Below are positions 7,862 to 14,955 of a stretch of DNA of 22,719 bases, in pieces (the first letter of the stretch is position 1; every line of letters starts with the position of its first letter). The stretch covers positions 1-22,719 of the forward strand of contig JAJYXE010000015.1 in NCBI GenBank assembly GCA_021791145.1, written 5' to 3'. The notes beneath the pieces are model-generated. The model had not been told where the DNA came from. It worked only from the letters and a program-made list of their open reading frames with translations, and ran no database searches. Source of the stretch: Actinomycetes bacterium. GTDB taxonomy: Bacteria > Actinomycetota > Acidimicrobiia > Acidimicrobiales > RAAP-2. The translations under genes were made by a program, and so were the position numbers.

Positions 7862-7908
7862 GTTCTGCTAAACAGAACACAAGATTGGACCATTGCGCTC
7901 GGCAGAAC
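7862..7908. promoter_or_regulatory. Candidate TetR-type operator: palindrome plus third half-site
   Basis: GTTCTGCTAAACAGAAC (7862-7878) is a perfect 6-bp inverted repeat, GTTCTG / CAGAAC, around a 5-bp centre. A further GCAGAAC copy is at 7902-7908, placing two CAGAAC half-sites exactly 30 bp apart, about three helical turns. The surroundings are visibly less GC-rich than the genes. The only nearby downstream start is the TetR gene on the minus strand, so autoregulation is the simplest reading. The rest of the 332-nt gap (7718-8049) contains no coding or RNA feature I can support. Confidence 0.45.
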
Positions 7909-8049
7909 GATCGGCTAGAAAGTCTCCCGGGCGGCGGAGCCCGTGCCGGACGGCCCGCCGGTGGATCGTGAGCACCCGCATCGGACGGAGGGGGACGATC
8001 CGCCGGCGCGCCGGGCTCCACTCGGTCGGGCCCGTGTCGGTCGGGCCCG

Positions 8050-8784
8050 TCATCCCTTGCCGGGATCCGGCAGCCCCAGCTCCTCGAGCTGGCGGAGGAC
8101 CACGTCGCTTGCAGCGCGGGTCGCCCGTGCTGCGCCCCGGCCGAGCCGTGCGAGCCGTCTCGCCGCTCGGGGGTCTCCGAGCACGAGACGCGCCGCGGCT
8201 CGCATGTCCGCCCGGCCGTCGGGGCGGAGGATCCCTGCCAGCTGCGGCGTGAGCGTGCCGGCGGTGTCGCTGACCGCGCGAACGACGTCCCAGGGGAGCC
8301 CCATCCGCTCTGCGACCGCGGCGACGGCGGCCGTTTCCATGTCGACGGCCACGGTGCCCTCCGGCAGCGGGCACGAGCCGCCGAGCGCGCCAGGCGGGTT
8401 CCCCGGGGATGCAAAGACCCCCTCGACGCTCGCGAGCACGCCCTTTCTCCGCGCGCTCGTCGACGGCGCGAAACGTGCTCCGGTTCGCACGTCGACCACG
8501 TGGGCGGGAAGGATGACCGCGCCCACGCCGAGCGAGGGATCCACGGCTCCGGCGACGCCGGTGACGAGCACGCGCGTCGCGAGGAGCGCGCCGAGGACCT
8601 TCGCGCTTCCTGCCCCCGCACGCGCCGGACCGACGCCGACGGCCACCGCGACCACGCCACCGCCGAGCCATGCGGGCACCCCGCCGACGGAGCCCGCCCG
8701 CAGCTGGAGCGCTCGCACGATCGGACGGAGCTCGCGTGGCATGGCGGCGATCACGACGACCACGCCGCCGCCCCGGTCGTTCAC
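8050..8784 (-). CDS. Nucleoside phosphorylase/hydrolase superfamily protein (MTA/SAH nucleosidase-like)
   Basis: A 244-residue PNP_UDP_1-type protein. Key nucleosidase positions are visible: an N-terminal Glu after the first strand (AAMPREL, E18), the nucleoside-binding METAAVA (149-155, E150), and VSDTAG (171-176, D173), equivalent to the general acid/base Asp of MTA/SAH nucleosidases. The phosphate-binding Gly-rich loop is weak, which fits hydrolysis more than phosphorolysis. It could instead be a hopanoid-associated phosphorylase or futalosine hydrolase relative; no squalene-hopene or menaquinone genes are adjacent to decide. The start is GTG at 8784 preceded by GAGGGGGG, a good Shine-Dalgarno. 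The C-terminal third is Arg/Ala-rich. Confidence 0.75.
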   Translation of the reverse strand: MNDRGGGVVVVIAAMPRELRPIVRALQLRAGSVGGVPAWLGGGVVAVAVGVGPARAGAGSAKVLGALLATRVLVTGVAGAVDPSLGVGAVILPAHVVDVRTGARFAPSTSARRKGVLASVEGVFASPGNPPGALGGSCPLPEGTVAVDMETAAVAAVAERMGLPWDVVRAVSDTAGTLTPQLAGILRPDGRADMRAAARLVLGDPRAARRLARLGRGAARATRAASDVVLRQLEELGLPDPGKG

Positions 8785-8807
8785 GACCCCCCTCGCCGTC
8801 TTCGCAT

Positions 8808-8828
8808 GTGGCGCGGCGGGCCCGCCAC
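8808..8828. terminator. Hairpin after the membrane-anchored unknown gene
   Basis: Stem GTGGCG / CGCCAC with a 9-nt GC-rich loop, lying 27 nt beyond the stop of the minus-strand gene ending at 8855 and ahead of the next minus-strand gene. No T-run. Confidence 0.35.
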
Positions 8829-8854
8829 CGCGCGCACGACGGTGCCGCGCGGTC

Positions 8855-9415
8855 CTAGGACGAGCGGATCCAGCCGCCGACCCGGGAGAGCTCGTAGTCC
8901 ATGGTCTCGAGGACGTGCTGGGTGCCGTCGTGGGCGTCGATCCTCACGAAGACCGCGACGACGTACCCTGTCTCGAGCTGGACCCGCGTCTGGTAAGTGC
9001 CGGTCACCTTGGCGCGTGTGGCTGCCGGGACCAGGACCGACGCCGGCTGCGCGCTCGAGTAGTAGGCGCCCTGCAACGAGAAGTTGGTGATGCCGAGGAG
9101 CTGGCGCACCGGGCCGAGGACGCTGATCGCCTGGCCCCCGGTGACCGACCTGCGGCCCTCCACCTTCCCCCCTGGGCCGCGAGCGACCTCCGAGGAGTGG
9201 TCCGGCGCGCGGTAGTCGAACGAGATGACCAGCCCGGTGTACTGGGAGGTCGTGTAGCTCCCCTTCACGCGGGCCGCGAGGAGGGTCTGGTTGGCCCCGT
9301 TGTGGACCGCCAGATTGGAACCTGTCGGCGCCTCGAAGGCGCCCAGCACGGCGCCTCCAGCCGCCAGGAGGCCGAGGAGCCCCACGAGCACGAATGCAAG
9401 AGGAAACCGCCGCAC
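8855..9415 (-). CDS. Unrecognised membrane-anchored or secreted protein
   Basis: 186 residues starting at GTG 9415. The N-terminus is MRRF followed by a 22-residue hydrophobic segment (FPLAFVLVGLLGLLAAGGAV), a signal peptide or signal anchor, with no lipobox Cys. The remainder is soluble, rich in Gly, Ser, Thr and Val with beta-strand-like alternation (TGLVISFDYRA, ETGYVVAVFVRIDAHDG), suggesting a small extracytoplasmic beta-domain. I do not recognise a family. It lies between the nucleosidase-like and glycosyltransferase genes on the same strand, 111 nt downstream of the glycosyltransferase stop, with its own likely promoter (TAGCCT, 9422-9427 on the minus strand, 6 nt before GTG) and a 21-bp tandem repeat upstream, so it is probably an independent unit. 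Confidence 0.72.
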   Translation of the reverse strand: MRRFPLAFVLVGLLGLLAAGGAVLGAFEAPTGSNLAVHNGANQTLLAARVKGSYTTSQYTGLVISFDYRAPDHSSEVARGPGGKVEGRRSVTGGQAISVLGPVRQLLGITNFSLQGAYYSSAQPASVLVPAATRAKVTGTYQTRVQLETGYVVAVFVRIDAHDGTQHVLETMDYELSRVGGWIRSS

Positions 9416-9421
9416 CGTCCC

Positions 9422-9427
9422 AGGCTA
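9422..9427 (-). promoter_or_regulatory. -10 element for the membrane-anchored unknown gene
   Basis: On the minus strand TAGCCT matches TAnnnT and ends 6 nt before the GTG start, predicting a leaderless or near-leaderless transcript. No recognisable -35. Confidence 0.45.
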
Positions 9428-9428
9428 C

Positions 9429-9491
9429 CCGGGACTGCGCGCGGGTGGACCGGGACTGCGCCCGGGTGGACCGGGACTGCGCCGGGGCTCC
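9429..9491. repeat. 21-bp direct tandem repeat, about three copies
   Basis: Unit CCGGGACTGCGC followed by SCGGGTGGA: copy 1 at 9429-9449, copy 2 at 9450-9470 (one substitution), and a third diverging copy from 9471 whose first 13 bases match. The array begins 1 bp upstream of the candidate -10 of the unknown minus-strand gene, and the 21-bp period is two helical turns, so proteins bound to each copy would face the same side. Confidence 0.75.
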
Positions 9492-9526
9492 TTCGGTGCG
9501 TCCGGGTGGAGCGGGCCGGGGGAGCC

Positions 9527-10603
9527 CTACGCGCCGAGCGCCTCTTGGACCAGCTCCACGAAACGGGCGGCCGAGCGGTCGAGGGCGAAGTGCTCCACGC
9601 GGCGCTGCGCCGCAGACGACAGGTGCGCGCGCAGCGCGGCGTCCGTCGCGACCCGGTGGACCGCGGCTGCGAAGCGGAGCGGGTCCTTGGTCGGGAGCAC
9701 GAGCCCCGCGTCCCCGACGGTCTCGGGCACCGCGGTCGTCCCGTATGCGACGACCGGGACCTCGTGCCCCATGGCTTCGACGATCGGGACGCAGAAGCCT
9801 TCGTGCTCCGACGCGCAGACGAAGACGTCTGCGGCTCGGTAGTACGCCTCGAGCGCCGAGGATCCGACCGAGCCGGTGACCTCGACAGCGTCGGCGAGCC
9901 CGACGTCGCGCACAAAGGCGCCGAGCGCAGGCCCGTAACGCTCGCCGAGCGGCGAGCCGACGAGGTGGAGGCGCGCGGCGGGGTCGTAGACACGCCGGTA
10001 GACGAGGAGCATCTTCACCAGGTCGTGGGGCGCCTTGTGGGGCGACACCTTCCCGACGTAGAGGAGGTCGATCCCGCCGCGTGCCTTCTGCGCAGCGAGC
10101 CGCTGGCTCGTCGCGGCGTCAGCCGTCAGGTCTGCTCGGGTCATGTCGATCAGGAGCGGGACGACCTCGGTCTTCGCGTAGCCCGCCTCGAGCAGTTCCA
10201 GCTCGTTGTAGCGGGAGTCCGCGACGGCGAGCAGGCACTGGGGCGCGAGCCGCCGCAACTGCGCGCGCCCGAGCGAGGTCTCGTAGGCGACGTCGGGTTC
10301 CCAGGGCGCGAGCAGATCGGTCGGCGTGATGTTGTGGTAGTTGACGAGCTTGGGCTCGTCTCGTGCCATGAGCGTGTCGAAGACCGGGCTGCCGATGGAC
10401 GCCTGGTACAGGAGGAAGCGGTCGCGGACGTGGCGACCGAGGGTGCCGACCGGGCGGCCGATCTCGGCCATGTCGGGGGTGCAAGTCCCGTAGAAGATGT
10501 CCGAGTCGATGCCCGACGCCCGCAACGCGCGGGTGAGGTTGACCGTGTGCACGCCGATCGCGTCGCGGCTCGCGAGCGAGGGAATGACCTGGTCGACGCG
10601 CAC
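9527..10603 (-). CDS. Glycosyltransferase family 4 protein (GT-B fold)
   Basis: 358 residues from GTG 10603 (MRVDQVIPSLASRDAIGVHT). The opening 'PSLASRDAIGVHTVNLTRALRASG' is the acceptor-side Gly loop and helix of GT4 enzymes. The donor-side Rossmann half has 'DLLYVGKVSPHKAPHDLVKML' (KxxxxK-like sugar-nucleotide region), 'LHLVGSPLG', 'VEVTGSVGSSALEAYYRAADVFVCASEHEGFCVPIVEAM' with the EX7E motif (EGFCVPIVE), and 'EVPVVAYGTTAVPETVGDAGLVLP'. A retaining NDP-sugar transferase acting on a surface glycan or glycolipid is likely; donor and acceptor are unknown. The longer frame to 10774 was rejected, because TACACT (10617-10612) lies 8 nt before this GTG and the extra N-terminus looks non-coding. 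Divergent from the exported SpoIID/CWB2 gene, a plausible cell-envelope pairing. Confidence 0.86.
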   Translation of the reverse strand: MRVDQVIPSLASRDAIGVHTVNLTRALRASGIDSDIFYGTCTPDMAEIGRPVGTLGRHVRDRFLLYQASIGSPVFDTLMARDEPKLVNYHNITPTDLLAPWEPDVAYETSLGRAQLRRLAPQCLLAVADSRYNELELLEAGYAKTEVVPLLIDMTRADLTADAATSQRLAAQKARGGIDLLYVGKVSPHKAPHDLVKMLLVYRRVYDPAARLHLVGSPLGERYGPALGAFVRDVGLADAVEVTGSVGSSALEAYYRAADVFVCASEHEGFCVPIVEAMGHEVPVVAYGTTAVPETVGDAGLVLPTKDPLRFAAAVHRVATDAALRAHLSSAAQRRVEHFALDRSAARFVELVQEALGA

Positions 10604-10611
10604 GGGGCGCC

Positions 10612-10617
10612 AGTGTA
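10612..10617 (-). promoter_or_regulatory. -10 element for the glycosyltransferase gene
   Basis: On the minus strand TACACT matches TAnnnT and lies 8 nt before GTG 10603. Predicts a leaderless mRNA and supports the chosen start. Confidence 0.45.
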
Positions 10618-10701
10618 GGCACGCGCAGACGTCGTGGCGGCGCCCCCGGCGCACCGCTCCTCGGCCGAGATGCGCCGCGGCGCACGGCTGGAGCGTTACC
10701 A

Positions 10702-13236
10702 TTGCGCATCGCACGGTCCACACCCCTGGCAACGGCGCGGCTGCACGCCGTCCGTCCCGCGCGTGTGCTCGCATGCGCGCTCACGAGCGCGGCACTGTCC
10801 GCGATCGCGTTCGCCACCCCGGGGACGGCCGGTGCGGCGCCCCCTGCGGCGGGGCTCTCTCGGGCGAACGTCCCGATCGAGCATTCCACCCAGGCCTCGC
10901 TTCCTTCCGATTCCGTCCAGGTCCGCATCGCGATGACCGAGAACGACACATCGGTCCTCGTCGTCGCCTCACCGGGCGGGCTCGTCGCGACCGGCGCGCC
11001 GGGCGCGAAGGCAGTCATGTACACGCCCACCGGCACAGGCAGCTGGAGCGTGGCGACCGGGACAGGCTGCGGCGGTCCGTGGGTGCCGCTGCAAGGGAAC
11101 GTCGTGCAGACACCGCTCGTGCGCCCCGCGTCGACAGGCACGCTGCTCACGCTGTGCGCGGACGACCACACACAGCTGCAGGTCCAAGGGGTGCTCCAAG
11201 GTGTCTACAACTCCGCCGGGCAGGCCCGGACCGTGAACACCCTGCCGCTCGAGCAGTACGTCGCGGACGTCGTCCCTGCGGAGTCGATCTCGGACTGGGG
11301 CAACGTCGGCGGCCAGGGCCCACAGGGTCGCCCATGGGGGTTCCAGGCGCTCGAGGCGCAGGCGGTCGCGGTCCGCTCGTACGTCCTCGCGTCGCCGGGC
11401 GGGTACGGCGGCTACGCGACAGCCTGCGACCTCACCTGTCAGACCTATCGGGGGACCGAGTACCTGACGGCGAACAGCACGGCAGCCGCCCAGGGCACCG
11501 CCGGCCAAGTGATGGAGATGCTCGGCGGCGCGATCGCCGCCACCGAGTACTCCGCGTCGACCGGGGGGTACACCTCGAGCAGCGCCGAGGGGTCGCCCTT
11601 CACACCGGTCCCCGACGCAGGGGACGCGGTGTGCCTCACACCCGGCAACCCGGGACTGTGCAACACGAACCACGACTGGAGCGTCACCATCCCCCTCTCC
11701 ACAGTCCACGCGCACTGGCCGAAGGAAGGGACATCGCCCGTGGTCGAGGTCACCGCCCGCAACGGCTACGGCACATGGGGCGGCAGGGCGACGGAGCTCA
11801 CGATCTCGGGCAACGGCACCAGCCAGACCGTGCCGGCCGCGACATTCGTGGCAGCGTTCAACCTCGAGTCCAACTACTTCACCATCACCCAGTCCCCCGG
11901 ACAGCCCCTCGCGCTGACCGGCCACGGATGGGGCCACGGCATCGGGATGGGGCAGTGGGGTGCCTTCGGGTACGCGGTCGGCACAGATGGCGGCGCGGGG
12001 AACTGGACCTGGCAGCAGATCGTCGAGCACTACTACGCGCCCGCGACGATCGCGACGCTGCCCGGGACCGCGGCCACCTTCGCCGACACCCGCATCTCGG
12101 GACCGACAGCGGACGCCACCGCTGCCCAGGAGCTCGAGCACCAGTTCACACCGGCCGCAGGCAGCTGCCCAGGGTCCGGGCCGACACGTCCGGTTGTGCT
12201 GGCGACGGACGCGGGCTACCCCGACGCCCTCGCGAGCGCGCCGCTCGCCCGCGCGCTCGGCACCGGGACGCTGCTCACGCCCACCACACGGCTGTCCAGC
12301 GTGACCGCCACAGCGCTTCGCGCCGAAGGGGTGACGCACGTGTACGTCGTCGGGGGACCGCTCGCGATCTCGACATCGGTCGTGACGACCATCGAGGGGA
12401 TGCCCGTGCACGCCTGCGGGGGCGGCACGGCCAGCGGAGGCGACATCGAGGTCACCCGGCTCTTCGGACAGACCCAGTACGACACCGCGGCGCAGGTCGC
12501 GACGGAAGCGGCCAAGCTCGGCGGTGTGGGCGCGATGGATCTCTCGGGCGCCTACCAGGGCACGAACGCGACAGGCGGCGACGGCCGCTACAACGCGACG
12601 GCGGGCAGCGCGTCGAGGGGGCCGGCTGCCACCGGCACGCTCACGACGGCGGTCGTCGCCAGGGGCACGGGGTTCCAGGACGCCGAGACCGCGAGCACCC
12701 TCGCGTACGCAGAGAGACTTCCGATCCTGCTCACCACACCGAGCACCCTGTCGCCCCAGGTCGCCTCGGCGGTGCGCGCGCTGGGCGTCCGCCAGGTCGT
12801 CGTGATGGGCGGTGAGCTCGCCGTGTCGAACGGCGTGGTCGCCTCGCTCGCCCAGCTCGGTCTGTCGGTGCTGCGCGTGGCCGGCGCCGACGCCACCGGG
12901 ACCGCAGTCGAGCTCGCCCAGCTCGAAGAGGCACCGTCCCCGACAGGCGCGGGATGGCAGGGAACCGGTGAGCTGACGGTCGCCCGGGGCAACGGCTACA
13001 GCGACGGGCTCGCAGGGGCGGTCGTCGCCGCGGACGGCCCGGGCGCCGGCGCCCCCGCGCCGCTCGTGCTCACCGAGACGCCCTCCACAGTCGGCGCGGC
13101 GCTCACCGCGTACCTGCAGCTCGCCGGGACGACAGGGATCGGCGGCATGCGTGTCACGGATCTCACCGTGCTCGGCGGGACCCTCGCCGTCACCCAGACA
13201 GCCGTCGACCAGATGGGAAAGGACCTCACCGGGTGA
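10702..13236 (+). CDS. Exported SpoIID/LytB-domain protein with three cell-wall-binding type 2 repeats
   Basis: 844 residues from TTG 10702. The N-terminus has several Arg, a hydrophobic core (VLACALTSAALSAIAFA, 22-38) and likely cleavage near GTAGAA (41-46). The SpoIID/LytB domain spans about 150-455: LPLEQYVADVVPAES (181-195, with the Glu equivalent to the SpoIID catalytic residue), LEAQAVAVRSYVL (217-229), TEYSASTGG (281-289) and GHGWGHGIGMGQWG (407-420). Three CWB2 (PF04122-type) repeats follow (about 497-844), marked by YVVGGPLAIS, VVMGGELAVS and TVLGGTLAV. SpoIID relatives cleave denuded peptidoglycan glycan strands; CWB2 repeats bind secondary wall polymers. A wall-anchored peptidoglycan lytic or remodelling role is therefore inferred. 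The start is uncertain: a TACCAT -10-like box overlaps the TTG, and GTG 10765 is the next option. ACA is unusually frequent for Thr (26 codons counted). Confidence 0.88.
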   Translation: MRIARSTPLATARLHAVRPARVLACALTSAALSAIAFATPGTAGAAPPAAGLSRANVPIEHSTQASLPSDSVQVRIAMTENDTSVLVVASPGGLVATGAPGAKAVMYTPTGTGSWSVATGTGCGGPWVPLQGNVVQTPLVRPASTGTLLTLCADDHTQLQVQGVLQGVYNSAGQARTVNTLPLEQYVADVVPAESISDWGNVGGQGPQGRPWGFQALEAQAVAVRSYVLASPGGYGGYATACDLTCQTYRGTEYLTANSTAAAQGTAGQVMEMLGGAIAATEYSASTGGYTSSSAEGSPFTPVPDAGDAVCLTPGNPGLCNTNHDWSVTIPLSTVHAHWPKEGTSPVVEVTARNGYGTWGGRATELTISGNGTSQTVPAATFVAAFNLESNYFTITQSPGQPLALTGHGWGHGIGMGQWGAFGYAVGTDGGAGNWTWQQIVEHYYAPATIATLPGTAATFADTRISGPTADATAAQELEHQFTPAAGSCPGSGPTRPVVLATDAGYPDALASAPLARALGTGTLLTPTTRLSSVTATALRAEGVTHVYVVGGPLAISTSVVTTIEGMPVHACGGGTASGGDIEVTRLFGQTQYDTAAQVATEAAKLGGVGAMDLSGAYQGTNATGGDGRYNATAGSASRGPAATGTLTTAVVARGTGFQDAETASTLAYAERLPILLTTPSTLSPQVASAVRALGVRQVVVMGGELAVSNGVVASLAQLGLSVLRVAGADATGTAVELAQLEEAPSPTGAGWQGTGELTVARGNGYSDGLAGAVVAADGPGAGAPAPLVLTETPSTVGAALTAYLQLAGTTGIGGMRVTDLTVLGGTLAVTQTAVDQMGKDLTG

Positions 13237-13253
13237 CCCGGCCGCTCAACTTG

Positions 13254-13276
13254 GGTGCGCCGCGGGTGGCGGCACC
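13254..13276. terminator. Hairpin between convergent SpoIID/CWB2 and oxidoreductase genes
   Basis: Stem GGTGCGCC / GGC-G-GCACC (8 bp with one bulged G) and loop GCGGGT, just after the stop at 13236 and before the minus-strand stop at 13286. No T-run. Confidence 0.4.
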
Positions 13277-13285
13277 ACAAGACTC

Positions 13286-14158
13286 TCAGAGCTTCGCGGC
13301 GCCCGGGACGAGCCGGTCGGCCACGATCTCCATCGTGCGCGGCTCGAAGACACGCGCCAGGCTCCCGTGGGCGACCTCGATCCCGAGCCCGGCGAGCCGC
13401 CCGAGGTCCTCGAGGATCTCGTCGACGTGCTCGCCCCGCTCGCCGAGGTCGAACCGGTACGACACGGTCTTCTCGATGTCCTCGTAGGGACGGCCCTCGC
13501 GCTCGCAGTGCTCGCGCAGCACGTCGAGCCGGTGCGCGAGGTGCTCGTCGTTCCACAGGTTGCACGCTTGGGCGTAGCGCGCGACGAGGCGCAGCGTCTT
13601 CTTCTCACCCGATCCGCCGATGAGGATCGGAGGGTGCGGCCGCGACAGCGGCTGGGGCGAGTTGAGCGTGCGGCCGAGCCGGTAGTGGCGGCCTTCGTAG
13701 GGCCGGTCCTCTCCCGACCACATCTGCAGGCAGATCTGGAGGGTCTCTTCCAACCGCTCGTAGCGCTCGGCGAGCGGCGGGAACAGGAGGCCGAGGCCGT
13801 TGGACTCCTCCTCGTTCCACGCTGCGCCGATCCCGAGCCACGCGCGGCCGCCGGAGAGCACGTCGAGCGTGGTCACGATCTTTGCGAGGAGCCCCGGGCT
13901 GCGATAGGTCGTGGCGGTGACGAGCGCCATGAGCGACGCGCGCTCCGTCCGGGCGGCGAGGTACCCGAGGGTGGTGTACGCCTCGAGCATCTCGTGCTCG
14001 GGCGGCCCGAGGTGGGCGATCTGCCAGACGTGGTCCATCACGCTGATGCGGTCGACCCCGGCCTCGTCGGCGGCGGAGGCGACCGCGCCGAGCTGCGCGC
14101 CGAGCGCCGCGGGGCCGGCGGGCCACGTGTAGTCCGGAAGGTGGAGCCCGAGTCGCAT
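13286..14158 (-). CDS. LLM-class, probably F420-dependent, oxidoreductase
   Basis: 290 residues, a luciferase-like TIM barrel. Features: N-terminal 'MRLGLHLPDYTWPAG', 'ADEAGVDRISVMDHVWQI' (the xxVxDH segment of F420-dependent LLM enzymes), 'ARTERASLMALVTATTYRSPGLLAKIVTTLDVLSGGRAWLGIGAAWNEEE' (over 20 residues of the conserved core, ending in the GxGAxW motif), and 'PPILIGGSGEKKTLRLVARYAQACN'. These match the actinobacterial TIGR03560-like group, in which F420H2 rather than FMN is used. The substrate is unknown. ATG 14158 is preceded at 7 nt by TAGAAC (14171-14166), a -10-like box, and no Shine-Dalgarno. Convergent with the exported SpoIID/CWB2 gene and downstream of the HAD gene by 80 nt on the same strand. 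Confidence 0.9.
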   Translation of the reverse strand: MRLGLHLPDYTWPAGPAALGAQLGAVASAADEAGVDRISVMDHVWQIAHLGPPEHEMLEAYTTLGYLAARTERASLMALVTATTYRSPGLLAKIVTTLDVLSGGRAWLGIGAAWNEEESNGLGLLFPPLAERYERLEETLQICLQMWSGEDRPYEGRHYRLGRTLNSPQPLSRPHPPILIGGSGEKKTLRLVARYAQACNLWNDEHLAHRLDVLREHCEREGRPYEDIEKTVSYRFDLGERGEHVDEILEDLGRLAGLGIEVAHGSLARVFEPRTMEIVADRLVPGAAKL

Positions 14159-14165
14159 GCGACCC

Positions 14166-14171
14166 GTTCTA
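14166..14171 (-). promoter_or_regulatory. Possible -10 element for the LLM oxidoreductase
   Basis: On the minus strand TAGAAC lies 7 nt before the ATG; final T of TAnnnT is missing. Same spacing as other candidates in this window. Confidence 0.32.
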
Positions 14172-14238
14172 CCCGCTGCGACCCGCTCTACCCGCCGGCG
14201 TCACCTGGCCGCACCCTCTCCCGGGCGGGCCGCCGAGC

Positions 14239-14955
14239 TCAGCGCGCCCTGCCGGCCCTCCACGTCGGTGTGGTCGCGCCCGCGTCGGCGATCGCCGCGA
14301 GCCGCGGGAAGCGACGGAGCTGGCCGAACCGGCCGAGCCGGCCGGCGTCGACGCCGTGGTCGGCCGCCTCGAGCAGCCGGCGGTCTCCCCGGCTGTTGCC
14401 GTAAGCCCAGAGCACGGGGTGCGCCGCGCCGAGGCCCTGGGAACGGATCCACGCCATGAGGCGGGCGTACTTCTCGGCGCCGCGGCAGTTCCTCCCCTCG
14501 TAGCGGCCGGTGAGGAGGTCGCCACCGACGGCGAGGCGGGTTGCCAGGGCTGCCTCTGCCCCGAGCAGCTCCGACGCCGGGCGCACGTAGCACTCGGGGG
14601 ACGCGGAGACCACGACCACGTGGTGTCCCTGCTCGCGGTGCCACTCAAGGCGGTCGCGGATGTCGGGCCGGAGGCGACGCTCGAGAAGCTCCTCGGCGAA
14701 CGCGGCACCGATGCGGTCGATCTCGTCGACCGGAACGCCCGCGAGCAGCCGCATGAAGAGGGCTTCTTTGGCCTCGTCGGCGGCGGTGCCCCCGACGACG
14801 GCTGCGCGAGCGAGCCTGGGCAGGTCCTCCACGACGGCGCGAACGACCGGGGGAAGGCCGCGGACCCGCACGAGGAACGGCACCACGCTGCCGCCGTAGG
14901 TGATCGTGCCGTCGAAGTCGAAGGCTGCGACCGTCGGGCGGCCGTCACCTGTCAT
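14239..14955 (-). CDS. HAD superfamily IB hydrolase (phosphoserine phosphatase-like)
   Basis: 238 residues. HAD motif I is DFDGT (residues 13-17, nucleophile D13 and acid D15), motif II is VVSAS, the motif III Lys is in 'GAEKYARLMAW', and motif IV is 'AYGNSRGDRRLLEAAD'. The helical cap between motifs I and II and the C-terminal layout match the HAD-IB/SerB-like group, which dephosphorylates small phosphoesters such as phosphoserine or lysophospholipid-type substrates. The canonical SerB cap residues cannot be confirmed, so the substrate is left open. The ATG overlaps the stop of the upstream crotonase gene by 11 nt, implying co-transcription and coupled translation. Confidence 0.85.
   Translation of the reverse strand: MTGDGRPTVAAFDFDGTITYGGSVVPFLVRVRGLPPVVRAVVEDLPRLARAAVVGGTAADEAKEALFMRLLAGVPVDEIDRIGAAFAEELLERRLRPDIRDRLEWHREQGHHVVVVSASPECYVRPASELLGAEAALATRLAVGGDLLTGRYEGRNCRGAEKYARLMAWIRSQGLGAAHPVLWAYGNSRGDRRLLEAADHGVDAGRLGRFGQLRRFPRLAAIADAGATTPTWRAGRAR

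Noticed and set aside
9429..9491. CRISPR-like array
   Set aside because: Repeats are head-to-tail with no unique spacers, and no cas genes are present.
7943..10618. 891-codon plus-strand open frame over 2.7 kb
   Set aside because: It lies antisense to three supported genes and its translation is low-complexity Arg/Pro/Ala with no recognisable motif; GC-rich DNA commonly leaves this frame open.
10497..12815. 772-codon plus-strand frame overlapping the SpoIID/CWB2 gene
   Set aside because: Out of frame with a strongly supported exported protein; product is Arg-rich without domains.
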